Made by a program: the position numbers and the translations under genes
The notes under the pieces: model-generated
Database searches by the model: none
Seen by the model: only the letters and a program-made list of their open reading frames with translations
What the model was told of the DNA's origin: nothing
Source of the DNA: Morella rubra
Taxonomy: Eukaryota > Streptophyta > Magnoliopsida > Fagales > Myricaceae
NCBI GenBank assembly: GCA_003952965.2
Contig: CM025851.1
Span: 9,651,647 to 9,715,646 of the forward strand
Length of the DNA: 64,000 nucleotides
Reading direction: 5' to 3'
Part shown: piece after piece, positions 13,286 through 23,981 of the stretch
Layout of the letters: every line of letters begins with the position of its first letter
How positions within the stretch are numbered: position 1 is the first letter of the stretch

Positions 13286-13912
13286 TCAATTTAATAATAT
13301 AAGGACCTTAAAAATAGCAAGGAGGGGCTTGGCCCTGTGCAAGGTGATCCCAGGGGCCGCCTCGCTCATGTCCATATCTTCAGGCTTCATCTCAGCGGCC
13401 GGGAGCTTCCAGTGGAAAGAGTGAACAAGTGAGGCCAAAGTGAAGCTAACCATCCGGCTAGCCAAAGGCAATCCAGGGCATATCCTTATTCCAGCTCTGA
13501 AAGGAATGAGCTCGAAATCTCTGCCTTTATAATCAATCTCCTTCTCTAAAAACCTTAATTCGGGCGAAAACAGGGTTGGGTTTGGCCATATGCTTGAATC
13601 TCGTCCCATTGCCCACACGTTTACCAGTATCTGTGCGTTCTTGGGAACGGTGAAGCCACACATTTCTACATCAGCCTCAGCTTTATGGGGAATTAGTAAA
13701 GGCGCTGGCGGGTGCAACCGTAAGGTGTCTTTCACTACTGCTTGTGGGTAAGGCAACTTTAAGATGTCCGATTCCTGAGCAAGCCCGACATTGCCAAGGA
13801 CTTCTTCGGCCTCTTCCCGGGCTTTTGCCATTTTTGCGGGGTCGCGCAATAACTCCGCCATGGCCCATTCCACTGTGCTGGTTGTTGTGTCGTTCCCTGC
13901 AACAAATAAGTC
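13286..13912 (-). pseudogene. CYP76 exon 2 (I-helix to C-terminus), still open
   Basis: 208 codons, open, beginning [13 protein letters not shown] right after an AG acceptor (13914-13913). It carries the oxygen-binding I-helix AGNDTT, the K-helix KDTLRLHP, a PERF-like region and the heme loop [11 protein letters not shown] with the axial Cys. Three features are odd for a working P450. The K-helix ExxR reads DTLR (Glu to Asp). The PERF region reads FSPELRFL, with an extra Leu. The heme loop has Arg and Ile where PFGAGRRICPG is usual, although F-x-x-G-x-R-x-C-x-G is kept. Drift after loss of exon 1 would explain these; the gene could not make a full enzyme anyway. Confidence 0.9.
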
Positions 13913-14546
13913 CTGTCAGTGACAGAAACTAGTGTGAGTGCAAGTTAAGAAACAAACTACGTTAAGGTGTATACTGTTCATCTCGTCGGGGAAAAAAAGG
14001 GGGGTACACTGTTCATCTCAGGAACCAACGCTCGTACGCAGCATTTACTTCACTGCTAATTAAGGTTGAGGTTGATAAAGAGCGAGGATTGATTGGGCTA
14101 AAGTACTGAATAATTATCAAATTGTCTTGAGGTCAAGGATGAGTAAATAATAAGTTTCTATTCACATTATACAGTATAATTTAGAAAGAGATAAAGAGAT
14201 ACAAGCAATACGTGGATTAAAAGATAGGAAAATATATAGATCATAAGTTGTCACTATCTCTTTACAAATTACACATTACAATTTGGATAAGAACGGCAAA
14301 GAAAGTATCTAAAAGTTAGGTTGATAAAAGAGCAATGAGTAATTCAACAAAAGTAATTGGCAAATGAAAATTTTAAGAAAATACTAATATTTGAAGAATT
14401 AAGGGGAGCATTAGAAAACATAACTAAGTGATGTACAATTCTCGTGCAATTAACATGCCGCCTAGTTAATTTTTTTCCTTCGATGAACAGAACATATAAA
14501 TGGAAAGAAAGATCTGAAGCAAACTTTGAGAAAATTAGTGGATCAC
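13913..14546 (-). other. CYP76 intron
   Basis: 634 bp between donor (CTTCTG then GTGATC, GT at 14546-14545) and acceptor (ACTGACAG, ending at 13913). Joining here is phase 0 and gives DLLL followed by DLFVAG, as expected for the family. One intron at this place is the usual CYP76 structure. Confidence 0.75.
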
Positions 14547-14585
14547 CAGAAGCAGATCTTTGATGTCGTTAAAGCTCAATTCCGT

Positions 14586-14764
14586 GGGTTCGGATTCCCT
14601 CCTAAGACAAAATCACCTAATGAGTCCTAATAGGCCATTGGATGGATGACAACAAATTAATGAATCCATCAAATGACCTATATTAAAATGTCCAAAAAAA
14701 TGCAAAATGAAAAAAAAAACAACTCTGAATGAGGCATTAAACATAACGGTGTCTTCTTCTCGCT
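14586..14764 (+). repeat. MULE terminal inverted repeat, left
   Basis: About 179 bp, the inverted partner of 20646-20822, with small indels and substitutions (for example poly-A length). Such divergence implies an insertion that is not recent. Confidence 0.9.
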
Positions 14765-15422
14765 TAGTTTTTTTATTTTGCTTCTTCTCCAAGTCCCCTG
14801 TCAAATACGGTCAAATATTCCTACGTTGACATCGTTGGGAGGACTGTGGTGGTTCTGGAAAAAAACAACGTAGTTCCTGAGCACAACTCTCCTTTCCAGG
14901 TGATTTTTGACCCTTTGTATACTATGCACTGAGTTGGAATATGGTCTATCAATTCTTTAGAGCAAATTGATGAAGCAGTATTCAACTAGATGTCCAACAG
15001 CTATTGTTCTTTGGACTCAACCCCAATTTGGCATTTAGATTATAATCCCTAGTATTCAAAGCACAGCATTGAAGGTTCCGTAGTGTAATTCGTACCATTG
15101 ACTGTCCCATGTAGTCTACCTTCCACCCAGTTTTTTATTTTTACTTTTATTGCTTGCTGATTTGGCTAGTGAACAAAGATGCATCTAGTCACTTGTCTAT
15201 TATTCTAATCAATATTCGAATTGCATGTTTAGGGTGTTAGAGGTTGCTAGGGCACTGCCATTCAGAAATATTTTCTTGCTCCATTGTGCAAGCTCCAGCG
15301 AGTGTCATCCAAGCAATAATAATGGGTATGTCTATTAATATCTTTCTTCCCTCAAAGTAGCCATTTTTTTTAATATGTGTATATACTTTTGTATATTTAC
15401 AGATCAAATAGTTTGGAGTGAC

Positions 15423-18400
15423 ATGGGACAAAAAATGAATGTGTGGGAATTAGAATTCGATTCTAAGGAACATGCATATAATTGGTACAATACTTATGCA
15501 AGAGGGATTAGATTTAGCATTCGTCGACAATGGAAAGGAAAAGATGGTGAAGGTAATATGAGTAGTAGAGGGTTTGTTTGTTGTAAACAAGGATATAGAA
15601 AAGAAGTCGACTTGAAGGTGACGAAAAAAGTACGTAGAGACACTAGGTGTAGTTGCCTTGCAGAGTTTGCTATTCAAAGAAAGCCAAATGGAAAGTTTCT
15701 GACATATGTTTGGAGACCACAACACAACCATGAACTTGTTCCAAATGAATATGTGCACATGTTGCCCTCTCAAAGAAACATTAAAGAGTTGCAAGCCATC
15801 GAGATTGAAAGAGCAGATGACTCAGGCATACGACCTAAACTAGTTCATGAATATTTGTCCAATCAAGTTGGAGGTAGAGAAAATTTGGATTCCTTCACCT
15901 GGATGTGAAAAATTATTTGAACGGGAAGCGGAATCGAGATTTGAAGTTTGGTGAAGCGGAGAGCCTTCTAAATTATTTTGCTAGTCAACATGAAGAAAAT
16001 GAACAATTCTTTTACAGGGTTCAGTTGGATATTCACGATCAAATTACAAATATATTTCGGGCTGATCCATGTATGAGGGTTGATTATGGGATATTTGGAG
16101 ACTTTTTGTCGTTTGATACTACTTATAGAACCAATAAGGATTATAGGCCATTGGGATTTTTTATGGGAATCAATCACCACTACGAGCAAGTTGTTTTTGG
16201 GGTATGTTTGTTATATGATGAAACTGCATAATCTTTTAGGTGGCTTTTTGAGATGTTTTTTAAATGTATTCACGGTAAAAAGCCATAGTCAATTTTTACA
16301 GACAAAGATGCTGCTATGGCGAAGGCAATTGCAATGGTTATGCCCGATACATGTCATAAACTGTATTTCTGGCATATTATGCAAAATGCCTTGAGCCACC
16401 TTCATGCATAGTTCAGGAGAAAAGCTTTTCAGAAAATTTAAATCGAGTCTTATATGATGGTGAGTGTGAGGAAGACTTCGACGAAGTATGGAAAGACTTG
16501 TTAGAAACTTATAATCTTCAAGATTATAACGCCAGTTTTTGGCATGTTCACGTGACTCACTTATTAGGGCTCTTTTGTCTTTTCCTAGCTTCTAGAATAT
16601 GTGAGAAAAAGCTAGAAGTCTTTTGTTGGCATAACACGTGTGGCATCATGAATGGCCTTTTTGTCATTTTCTCACATTGGAGAAGACGTTGGAAATGAGC
16701 TAAATTGGCTTTGGCAGTTTACGCGTGAAGAAACCAGAAAAAAAATAGAATGAGTTTTCGTATACAACGTCCAGATCTTGCCATTTCTCAGTAGTTCATT
16801 TTCTCCCTTCAAGAAAGTTTTTCTCCAAGAAATGCGCTGATCGTCTTTGCTTTATTATTCTTGTAGAAAGCTTGGGTTTGCTCTGTGTGTGTTAGCAGAT
16901 AAGATCTGAAGGCTATTGTGTTTCATCAATCACATACACTTGATCTCTTCGATTGATTGAGGCTTTCAGAGGTTCTGGAAGAGTGGTTGCTGGAGGTTCC
17001 AACATTGGGCATTGATTGCACAAGGTGTTGTGTGGATAGATCAATCCGGTTGAATCTTGGTTTCAAATAGTCATGGAGTTCCATGATTATCAGATCTGAA
17101 TCGAGTTGTTTGGGTAAGATTAACGGTGTTTAGATTAGCTAGGTTGCGTAATATATAGATAACTATGTAATCTCATTTGAAAATAGTGGATTTAAAAACC
17201 GGCTTCGGCCCGGAGAGTTTTTTTCTTTTGAAGAAGTTCTTCAAAAGGGTTTATCTTCGTCACCCTATTTTGTGTCGTGTGGTTGATTAATTTTCCTTTG
17301 TTTTATTTGTATTCATTTAACCATTCTTGTGAATAATGTGCTTGGAATATCGATTTTGAAGATATTGAATAATCTGGTCCAAGAAGGTTGAAGACAAAGG
17401 TATAACGAGTTTCTGTTTAAATCTGAATTAACTCTTATTGCAGGTATCGAGAAATTGATTGCGTATCAATAGAGTTTGTGAATCTAAAAATTACTGTTTG
17501 TACGAGTTGAAGTTTCTTCGGAGTTACTTGCAGTTTCTTCAGATTACCCTGTTTTATAGATTCGTGTTTAATTGTTTTTTCCGTTCATATATTCAAATCT
17601 GATGGTTAATTAGGACTTTGAATATTGAGAGAATTGTGTTTGGGTTGATATTACTGACAATATGTTTTAAGTTTTAAAAGAAAGAGTTAATTGAATTTTT
17701 TTTTTAAATATACCTATTCACCTCTTCTTTAGGTATTTTCTTCATAGTTGGGTCTAAATTAAGTTGTTCAAAGACAATGCGTGGTTAAAAGAGTTGTATA
17801 AAACAAGGTACAAGTGGGCCATGGCACTTGGGAGAGACAACTTCTGTACAGGTAAGAGAACTTATTTTCTTTTTATGTTCAAGTTTTAAGTCAAAGAAAT
17901 TCCTTATGAAACTCTTAATGAACTCATTTTTTGCAGGTTAAGAGAAGTACGCAAATAAGCAAGAGCTTCAATGGACGTTTGAGAGATTACTTAAAGTCAG
18001 TTATGGACTTGGTACAGTTTTTCAGACACTTTCAAAGGGTACTCAAGGACTTATGATACAATGAGAAAATGTCTAATTGCAATATGATTCAAAAAATTCC
18101 AAGGATGAAAATATCATATCCGCTTCTAGAAAATGCAAGATAAATCTACACAGAGACAATCTTCAAGATTTTTCAAGATGAGCATGAGAAGGCTAATTGA
18201 ATAGAGTTTGACTCTCGATATGAAGAGGAAGGAATTGTTGAGTATAAGGTACATAATTGTGTTGGTAATGAAAATCGTGATTGTGTTATGGCGAAGAAGC
18301 ATACAATCACATCTTCAGAAGATTTTCATGTATGCAGTTGCAAAAAATTTCAGTTTCTGGGGTTATATGTAGTCATATTATAAAATTTTTGAGAAATGAG

Positions 18401-19088
18401 CCTAAATTGGTTAGAAAAATGCCAGAGGTGTACGTACTTCAAAGGTGGACAAAGAAAGCAAGATATGGAATTGCTTAAGAAACCATGCACGATGTTGAGG
18501 CAATCTCACATCTTGAGACGGCTGCAAGATTCACAATGTACAGTAATACATTTGTTGGGACTATATCAAAGTATATTGATTGTGAAAAACTTGGAAATTT
18601 TTTGAAAGTGCTCATAAACAGTTAGTGGCTGATTTGGAAGAATGTGTAGCTAATGGAGAAGTCATAGAAAAAGAGGCTGGCAATGATTGTGACGGAGGGG
18701 GAGAAATATACTTAGTTGGGGATGAAGAAATATTGGTAAGAGGACTGAAGAAGAGAGAAGTTAAATACAAGAGTAACAAGTGGCTTAAAAGTGGCATCGA
18801 GAAAAGAAGGAATGTGGCAAAAAAGAAGAAAACCATTGTGGTGGAAGAAAGAAGAAATGTAGCAAAAAAGCAGAAAACCGTTGTGGTGGAAGCTTCTATA
18901 CCTGCAACGCATTCTCCACAGTTAGTAGATGAGCAAAAGGTAAGATTGATATTTTAATTGTAGTCGTTTGAATTTGAATTTGACTTATAAATAATAATAG
19001 TTTTTACTTTATCTTTACTCAGAATCCAAGTGAAGGAGAAGACCTTTCAGGCGTTGAGAGATGGCGAAATCTAGACGAGTTAATGTAG
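15423..19088 (+). pseudogene. FAR1/FHY3-related MULE transposase, broken
   Basis: MURA/FAR1-type transposases cut and paste Mutator elements; the host light-signalling factors FHY3 and FAR1 were domesticated from this group. From the first ATG (15423): a FAR1 DNA-binding domain with its C/H zinc motif (15450-15740, FDSKEHAYNWYNTYARG to WRPQHNHELVP), a MULE transposase core (about 16030-16390, LSFDTTYRTNKDYRPLGFF, then TDKDAAMAKAI), a second transposase stretch (17775-18060), a SWIM zinc finger (about 18325-18390, CSC...CSHI), and a basic, KKK-rich tail. Likely introns are 17852-17936 and 18940-19022. Breaks: a frameshift near 15905, a TAA at 16229-16231, further stops near 16400 and 18210, and an LTR at 16525-17770. 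Because it sits between MULE repeats it is the element's own transposase, not a host FAR1 gene. Confidence 0.88.
16525..17770 (+). mobile_element. Solo LTR inside the FAR1 transposase
   Basis: 1246 bp starting TATAACGCC (a changed TG end) and ending TTGTTCA. It is flanked by AAGAT (16520-16524) and AAGAC (17771-17775), a 5-bp target duplication with one mismatch. The transposase reading resumes directly after it (KDNAWLKELYKTRYKWAMA). A 'ggcttcggcccggagagtt' block near 17200 is typical of copia-type LTRs. No internal retroelement sequence remains, so it is a solo LTR. Confidence 0.75.
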
Positions 19089-19882
19089 TTGTTTGTCATG
19101 AGAAAGTGACGAAGGAAGTGAGTTGATATTTAATGCGAGGTTCATATTTAAAAATAAACCATGCATTTCTTCTTCTTAAGAATAAATCACGATTTTGGTT
19201 TGTCGAGGTTGAATCACTTAGATTTAACCCTTGTTTGCTGCTCTGTTTGGCTGCTGGAAAGAAGTTATAAACATCTTTGTACAAAAGAAGGAAATTTTGA
19301 ACTTGAGGCCTATTCTGAAATTCTCCAACCTGACAAAGACATGATTAGGAAGTTGATTTGAATTCCTTAGGGAAGTGCATATTGTTTCATATTTTTTTGT
19401 TTTTTATTTTTGCATTTTATTCAAATGCTTCTATTCCTGGTTTAAAGGAATATTCTCAAATTCTGTCTCATTTTAAAACTTCTAAAATCTTAGTCTGGCT
19501 TGTAAGATACGATTTCCAATGCTTCAGAGTTGAAAATTTAGAGCAAATAGTTTGATGGTTCGATAGGTTATCTGGACTTATAACATTTTGAGCAAATGCA
19601 AACCTCTCTAGATCTCTATATATTCTCCCGATTATTTTTTTGTTGTCTTTCAGTCTGCTGTTAAGTCTTGTAATTTGTGGTTGTTATGTGTATACAAATT
19701 CCAAAAGAAGTTATGGAAAATGATATGCAAATTGTAGTATGATTCTAAGTAACAGATGCAACTACCAAGCCCAAACTTTGCAAGTTATCCCAAACTTCTA
19801 TTAAGTACTTAAGAATTCAACCATTATTGTATTTCCTTTGGTGCAGAGCGTCTACTTAACTACAAGATTTCCTTACATTCAG
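19089..19882. other. MULE 3' non-coding region
   Basis: AT-rich DNA between the transposase end and the MITE. Short ORFs at 19161-19555 have no domain. Confidence 0.5.
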
Positions 19883-20064
19883 GTGACGTTTGTTTCTCCA
19901 ATATTTTGGGCATAAAATTTCCAGTAAAATAAACACACTCTAAAATTTTAACTTTTACACATACACACTCTAACTTTCACAAACTCCAATAAATCTCAAT
20001 AAAGTAAAGATTCCTAAATTTTGAGAATATTTCCCAAAATTTTGGCAAACAAACACTCCTTTAA
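19883..20064. mobile_element. MITE within the MULE
   Basis: The ends are inverted: GGTGACGTTTGTTT at the left and AAACAAACACTCC at the right, with inner 'ccaatattttggg' against 'cccaaaattttgg'. Non-coding. The target duplication is unclear. Confidence 0.55.
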
Positions 20065-20645
20065 GCCAAAAATTTGATAGATGGAGAAATATATACACTT
20101 GTTGTGTGCTAACAGATTTCCTATATTTACAGGAATATTCTCAAGCACTTGATGTGCACCACAAATTTGGAAGGAATACAAAGGCATTCGTTACAAAGAT
20201 TCCATAGAAATACAACAGCACACAAAATACATAACAACCTAGCACTAAGTGATGCCAAAGGGTCTAGAGCTGCAGCTGACGTGGAGGATGCTTGAGTTGT
20301 AGTTGACTTGGAGGACACTTGCTGAGTCAGCTTTTGGAGTTCAGTGAAGAAAATTCTACACAATTTATCATGTATACATCCCCTGTTGCTTTTCTTCATA
20401 TCCAGATTGTGGCTGAATCTTCTGTGTAATCCATTTATAATGCTCTATGTAAAACTCAGGGGAAAATTGCTCAAAAAATGTCAAAAGGAAACAATTCATT
20501 CGAGTCTTCTAATCAAATACAACATTTATGTCAACCCATCAATATGGAACTTGTTGCCGACGTTAAGAAATCGTCGACAAAAAATCGCTCACTCTCGATG
20601 AGACACCAGTTGTTGGCAATGAAGCAACCTTGACGGAAGACACTG

Positions 20646-20822
20646 GGCGAGAAGAAGACACTGTTATGTTTAACGCCTCATTAGAGTTTTTTTTTTTTTT
20701 CTTTGCATTTTTTTTAGATATTTTAATATAGGTCATTGAATGATTTATTAATGTGTTGTCATCCATCCAATGGCCAATTAGGACTCATTAGGTGATTTTG
20801 TATTAGGAGGGAATCCGAACCC
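20646..20822 (-). repeat. MULE terminal inverted repeat, right
   Basis: Inverted partner of 14586-14764. It ends CCGAACCC, followed by the CAATTACGT copy of the target duplication. Confidence 0.9.
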
Positions 20823-21068
20823 CAATTACGTTTATAATTATCTTCCTCAGTGAGATTGAGGAGGGAGTCGAGTACATCGCCACTTGGCTTATAACTCTTC
20901 GAAAGCGCTCTCAGTTGTATCCGTTTATTGATGATACCATCCAAAATCCCAAGCACTTTTGCGAAATATGTCGTCATCCTCCGGCGTGCACCTTGTGGAT
21001 CAATAAAACGAAGTGCTTGGAAAAAGTCTGAAATGTTAGGCCTTCCACCTTCTTCCATGACACCCTAT
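20823..21068 (-). pseudogene. CYP76 exon 1, second piece
   Basis: Reads MEEGGRPNISDFF, then FIDPQGARRRM, then LDSLLNLTEEDNY, matching the F-G loop to H-helix part of CYP76 proteins. It is open up to the MULE target duplication. The TAG near 21066 replaces a codon that is usually Trp, but that base triplet is also the spacer of a palindrome, so the reading is uncertain. Confidence 0.88.
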
Positions 21069-21108
21069 ATGGAAGAAGGTGGAAGGCCTAACATTTCAGA
21101 CTTTTTCC
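21019..21108. repeat. Perfect 40-bp palindrome of P450 coding sequence
   Basis: 21019-21058 and 21069-21108 are exact reverse complements around the 10-base spacer GACACCCTAT. The left arm is the genuine CYP76 codons (MEEGGRPNISDFF read on minus); the right arm is an inverted copy that abuts the 21110 transposon end. Confidence 0.95.
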
Positions 21109-21109
21109 C

Positions 21110-22405
21110 GGGTTTGGTTATTATGCTGATACTTAAGATGCTGATGGGTGTTGATTGAAGGCCACGATCAAATGTACAAAATCCAATGGCTGCTAACACG
21201 CCACATCAATTAATGAACTTGACCCGTTTTATAGTAGTGACCCGAGAACTGACCCGTGACCCCCGAACTGACCTAGCCAAAAAAAATCTCTGCTCCACAC
21301 TTCTTCGTTGAAACTCCATCCCTTCAGCAAGCCCTTACTCCCAGCTGTCTCCCCGTCGCCCCACAACCGCCCGTCTCCCCTGTCTGAAGCAATTCCTTCG
21401 GTAAGGCCATGATGATGCAGGTGCTGTTTGGTCAAAGTATTGCTCTGCTTCATTTTGTCTGGATAATTTAGCAGTAGCGCATTTAAATCCATCACACTGC
21501 TTCATTTTGTAGAGCACTTACCAAATAAACAGTTCTAGTTGCCACTGCCATTACATTGACCAAAAACCCAGATGGAACCAAGCACATGACCACCAGCCAT
21601 GGCAAGCCTAGTGAACTACCCAACAAAAAATGCATGAAAATGGACATTGTAAAAGGTGAACTACACAAACCAGTTGACAACAGATTCAAACTACCTACCA
21701 GCCAAAGTTCTGATAATATTTGATACGTCGGTGGGTGGTGCCGCTGGTTGGGCCAAGTGGTCAGAATGCAGGAGTTGTTGGTGGTGGCTTAGTTGCAGGA
21801 GATATGTTCACACAAATATTAAATCAAAAATCTGCCCCAGATCTACCACAGAACGTTCATTTATGGTGCGAATGAAGTGGGATGAATTTACAGTGTTGTC
21901 TAGTCTTTTGTCATGTCAATCTCATCCTCATTTCTTCAACTATCTTCTGAAGCACCACGGAAATGTTAACGGAGGGCGTTGCTGAAATGGGAGCTTCCGT
22001 GAGAAAATGTTGGATGCCATTTATTGCTCAACCCATTGAGATATAAAAGCAGACAGCAAATCTAGTGCTTTTTATTGAGTGGAAGACAGATGAAACTTAA
22101 CAACCCTCCCGCGAGTAGATTCACAAAATAAATTGTATTTAATATGTACGCTAAATTCAGCGAAGAAGAATTGTGGGGCGACGGGGAGACAGCTGGGAGA
22201 AAGGGCTCGCTGAACGGATGGAGTTTCAGCGAAGAAGAAGTGAGGCGCAGAGGGGTTTTTTCGGCTGGGTCAGTTCGCGGGTCAACACTATAAAACGGGC
22301 CAAATTCATTAATTTTGATGTGGTGTTGTTAGCAGCCATTGGATTTTGTACATTTGATCGTGGCCGTCCATCAGCACCTTAAGTATCAGCACAGTAACCG
22401 AACCC
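21110..22405. mobile_element. Non-autonomous Mutator-like element inside CYP76 exon 1
   Basis: 1296 bp with long inverted ends. The left end is GGGTTTGGTTATTATGCTGA and the right end is the complement of GGGTTCGGTTACTGTGCTGA. Similarity runs inward about 250 bp, to about 21362 and 22165, through 'ggccacgatcaaatgtacaa' and 'cagctgtctccccgtcgccc'. No transposase is present. The first bases, GGGTTCGG, equal those of the FAR1-type MULE at 14586. No 9-bp target duplication: the left flank is CTTTTTCCC and the right flank GCTGCAGCA. One flank is the inverted P450 copy, so the insertion was followed or accompanied by rearrangement. Confidence 0.75.
21726..21875 (+). other. Gly-rich reading frame in the element core, possible captured gene fragment
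   Basis: 50 codons reading through LVGPSGQNAGVVGGGLVAGD and ending at TGA (21873-21875). This is more protein-like than its surroundings and lies between the inverted repeats, as a captured fragment in a Pack-MULE would. I do not recognise the family. Confidence 0.3.
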
Positions 22406-22898
22406 GCTGCAGCATGCTTGAACATGGTCTAGTAGTTTTTGCCCCCTTACTCGTCTAAGGGCTTGGGTGGCATCGAGCCGCTGCGGAGCAAATATCTGCA
22501 GGGCAGAAACTTTCCTGAGCTTCCTCCACTGAGTCGAAGCAGGCAGCCATGCCACTGAATTTGTGGTGGTTAAATGTTCTGGATGTGTCCGGGATAGTTC
22601 GGCTGGAGAAGACCGGGTCATTTGTTTGCAGTGCTTCTTTTGCTATGTCTGGGGAAGAAATGACGACGGCCGTTCTGCTCCCGAGCTTGAGAGTCATCAC
22701 GGGTCCCTAAATCTTGGAGAGCATGGTGCGGTCTGTTGCCCAGCTCGGCAGCTCCAATATGTTCCCAATGATTGGCAAAGGCTTCGGACCCGGGGGGATT
22801 TTGAGTGAGCCAGACTTCCGGGTTCCTCTATCGAAGGTGAGGACATGAATGCATGCCAGCACGAAGAAAAGGACCAGCAAAAGCGCCAGGTACTCCAT
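22406..22898 (-). pseudogene. CYP76 exon 1, first piece (N-terminus)
   Basis: The ATG at 22898-22896 starts a hydrophobic anchor (MEYLALLLVLFFVLACIHVL), then the proline-rich hinge PPGPKPLPIIGN. The TAG at 22709-22707 interrupts the sequence before GPVMTLKLGS. The frame then shifts near 22560-22600 and resumes with VAWLPASTQWRKLRKV to KLLDHVQACC. It ends at the transposon boundary. Confidence 0.92.
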
Positions 22899-23845
22899 TG
22901 CCAAAAAAAATTTCTTTCTACTTTGGAGGTTCTAGTCTCTTTTTTCTAAGTTGGAGGTTGTAGTCTCTAGAGCAATGGGATTGGGCTGAAGTCCTTCAGT
23001 GAGCTTTGAAAGGGTCGGGACCGATCCAATATGAATTTTTTGGTGACTCTGGAAAATGACAATTTTATCTATATAATTTTTATTAGCAGTGTCTAGTTGA
23101 TGAGGCTAAAATTGTAATTTGAAGCTAAAAAATAAATAAAAAATTTTATATCCCGATGGTGCAAGTGTCTAAAATCAATAGTTAGTGGGTATTGACAAAA
23201 ATAATATATTTGAATGCAAATTGTCAAAACACTTATAGTTAAAGGATGCAAAGTGTATCTAACCCCAAACTAAAAGATGGGTGTCAATGGTAACAATATA
23301 TAAGGTAATGTTTGGATATCAAATATTTTCAACATTTTAAGAAAAAATTTCAAAATTTCAAAATTTTTATCACCAAACATCAAATTTTTAATTTTTTCCA
23401 CAAACCACATTTTTACACCAACTTCAATTTTTTTTTTTAATTAAAAAATAAAAATATATCTCTCTCCTTACTTTTTAATAAACTTTAATAAAAAATTATT
23501 TTTAACATAATAAATTTTTAAAAAATTTTTTTTTTTTTTTTTTTACAAACATCAATACAATTTTAACAACTTTTATACATATGTCAATAAAGTTTATATA
23601 TCACATAAATATTCAAACTATTTTTAAAATTCTTAAAATTTTTACTTACCAAACAACAGACTATGTAGATCTTCCTTAGCTTTTGGATGGGATTAGATAT
23701 GATGCTAAAATTTATTTACCCAAGAAAACAGTTAACTGTATAGTCCTCAATAGCGGCCGGGGGCATTTCTTTTTATGGTTAAACATGCTGTCGTCCCTTT
23801 TTGTGTGAGGTTTAATTAAGGCACTTCTTTGGTGTACTGCGTCCA
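22899..23845 (-). repeat. Duplicated CYP76 5' flank, right copy
   Basis: Leader and upstream region of the P450 pseudogene, paralogous to 1-1490. It holds a MITE (about 23304-23662, left end TAA then GGTAATGTTTGG) at the same place as the one at 989-1304 in the other copy. It lacks the roughly 550-bp GA-rich insertion of the left copy. Confidence 0.8.
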
Positions 23846-23981
23846 TATATATATCTTTAACATATTTGAAATTTTTTTCTGTTTTTTTTTTACTAGTTAT
23901 TTTATATAACACTTCTTTCAGGTTCTTAAGATTGGGTTTAAAACCCAATTAGTCATTAACTCTGGCCTGTTTTCCAAAAGC

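Larger units (their letters stand above)
14586..20822 (+). mobile_element. FAR1-type Mutator-like element (MULE) inserted in CYP76 exon 1
   Basis: It begins GGGTTCGGATTCCCTCCTAA and ends with the complement. The inverted repeats run 14586-14764 and 20646-20822, sharing blocks such as 'aatcacctaatgagtccta' and 'ggccattggatggatgacaa'. The flanks CAATTCCGT (14577-14585) and CAATTACGT (20823-20831) are a 9-bp target duplication with one mismatch, the length typical of Mutator elements. Inside is one decayed FAR1/MURA transposase gene (15423-19088). The P450 reading frame continues on both sides of the duplication (LTEEDNY, then ELSFNDIKDLLL), which proves insertion into coding sequence. A solo LTR and a MITE inserted later. 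No longer autonomous. Confidence 0.9.
13286..22898 (-). pseudogene. CYP76-like cytochrome P450 pseudogene, split by two Mutator-like elements
   Basis: P450s of the CYP76 family (CYP71 clan) are ER-anchored monooxygenases; many hydroxylate monoterpenols such as geraniol. Four pieces in order cover most of the protein: 22898-22406 (membrane anchor, PPGPKPLPIIGN hinge), 21068-20823 (EEGGRPNISDFF to LLNLTEEDNY), 14585-14547 (ELSFNDIKDLLL), and exon 2 at 13912-13286. The pieces total about 464 codons; the family is usually about 495, and roughly 35 codons are missing at the 21110-22405 insertion. Inactivating changes are an in-frame TAG at 22709-22707 where an aromatic residue is expected, a frameshift near 22560-22600, two transposon insertions, and a probable TAG near 21066. 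The intron 14546-13913 keeps GT and AG and is phase 0. Subfamily and substrate cannot be told from this. Confidence 0.92.

Noticed and set aside
15375-18957. FAR1/FHY3 host regulatory gene
   Set aside because: Lies between MULE terminal repeats with a target duplication and has several frameshifts and stops, so it is a dead transposase.
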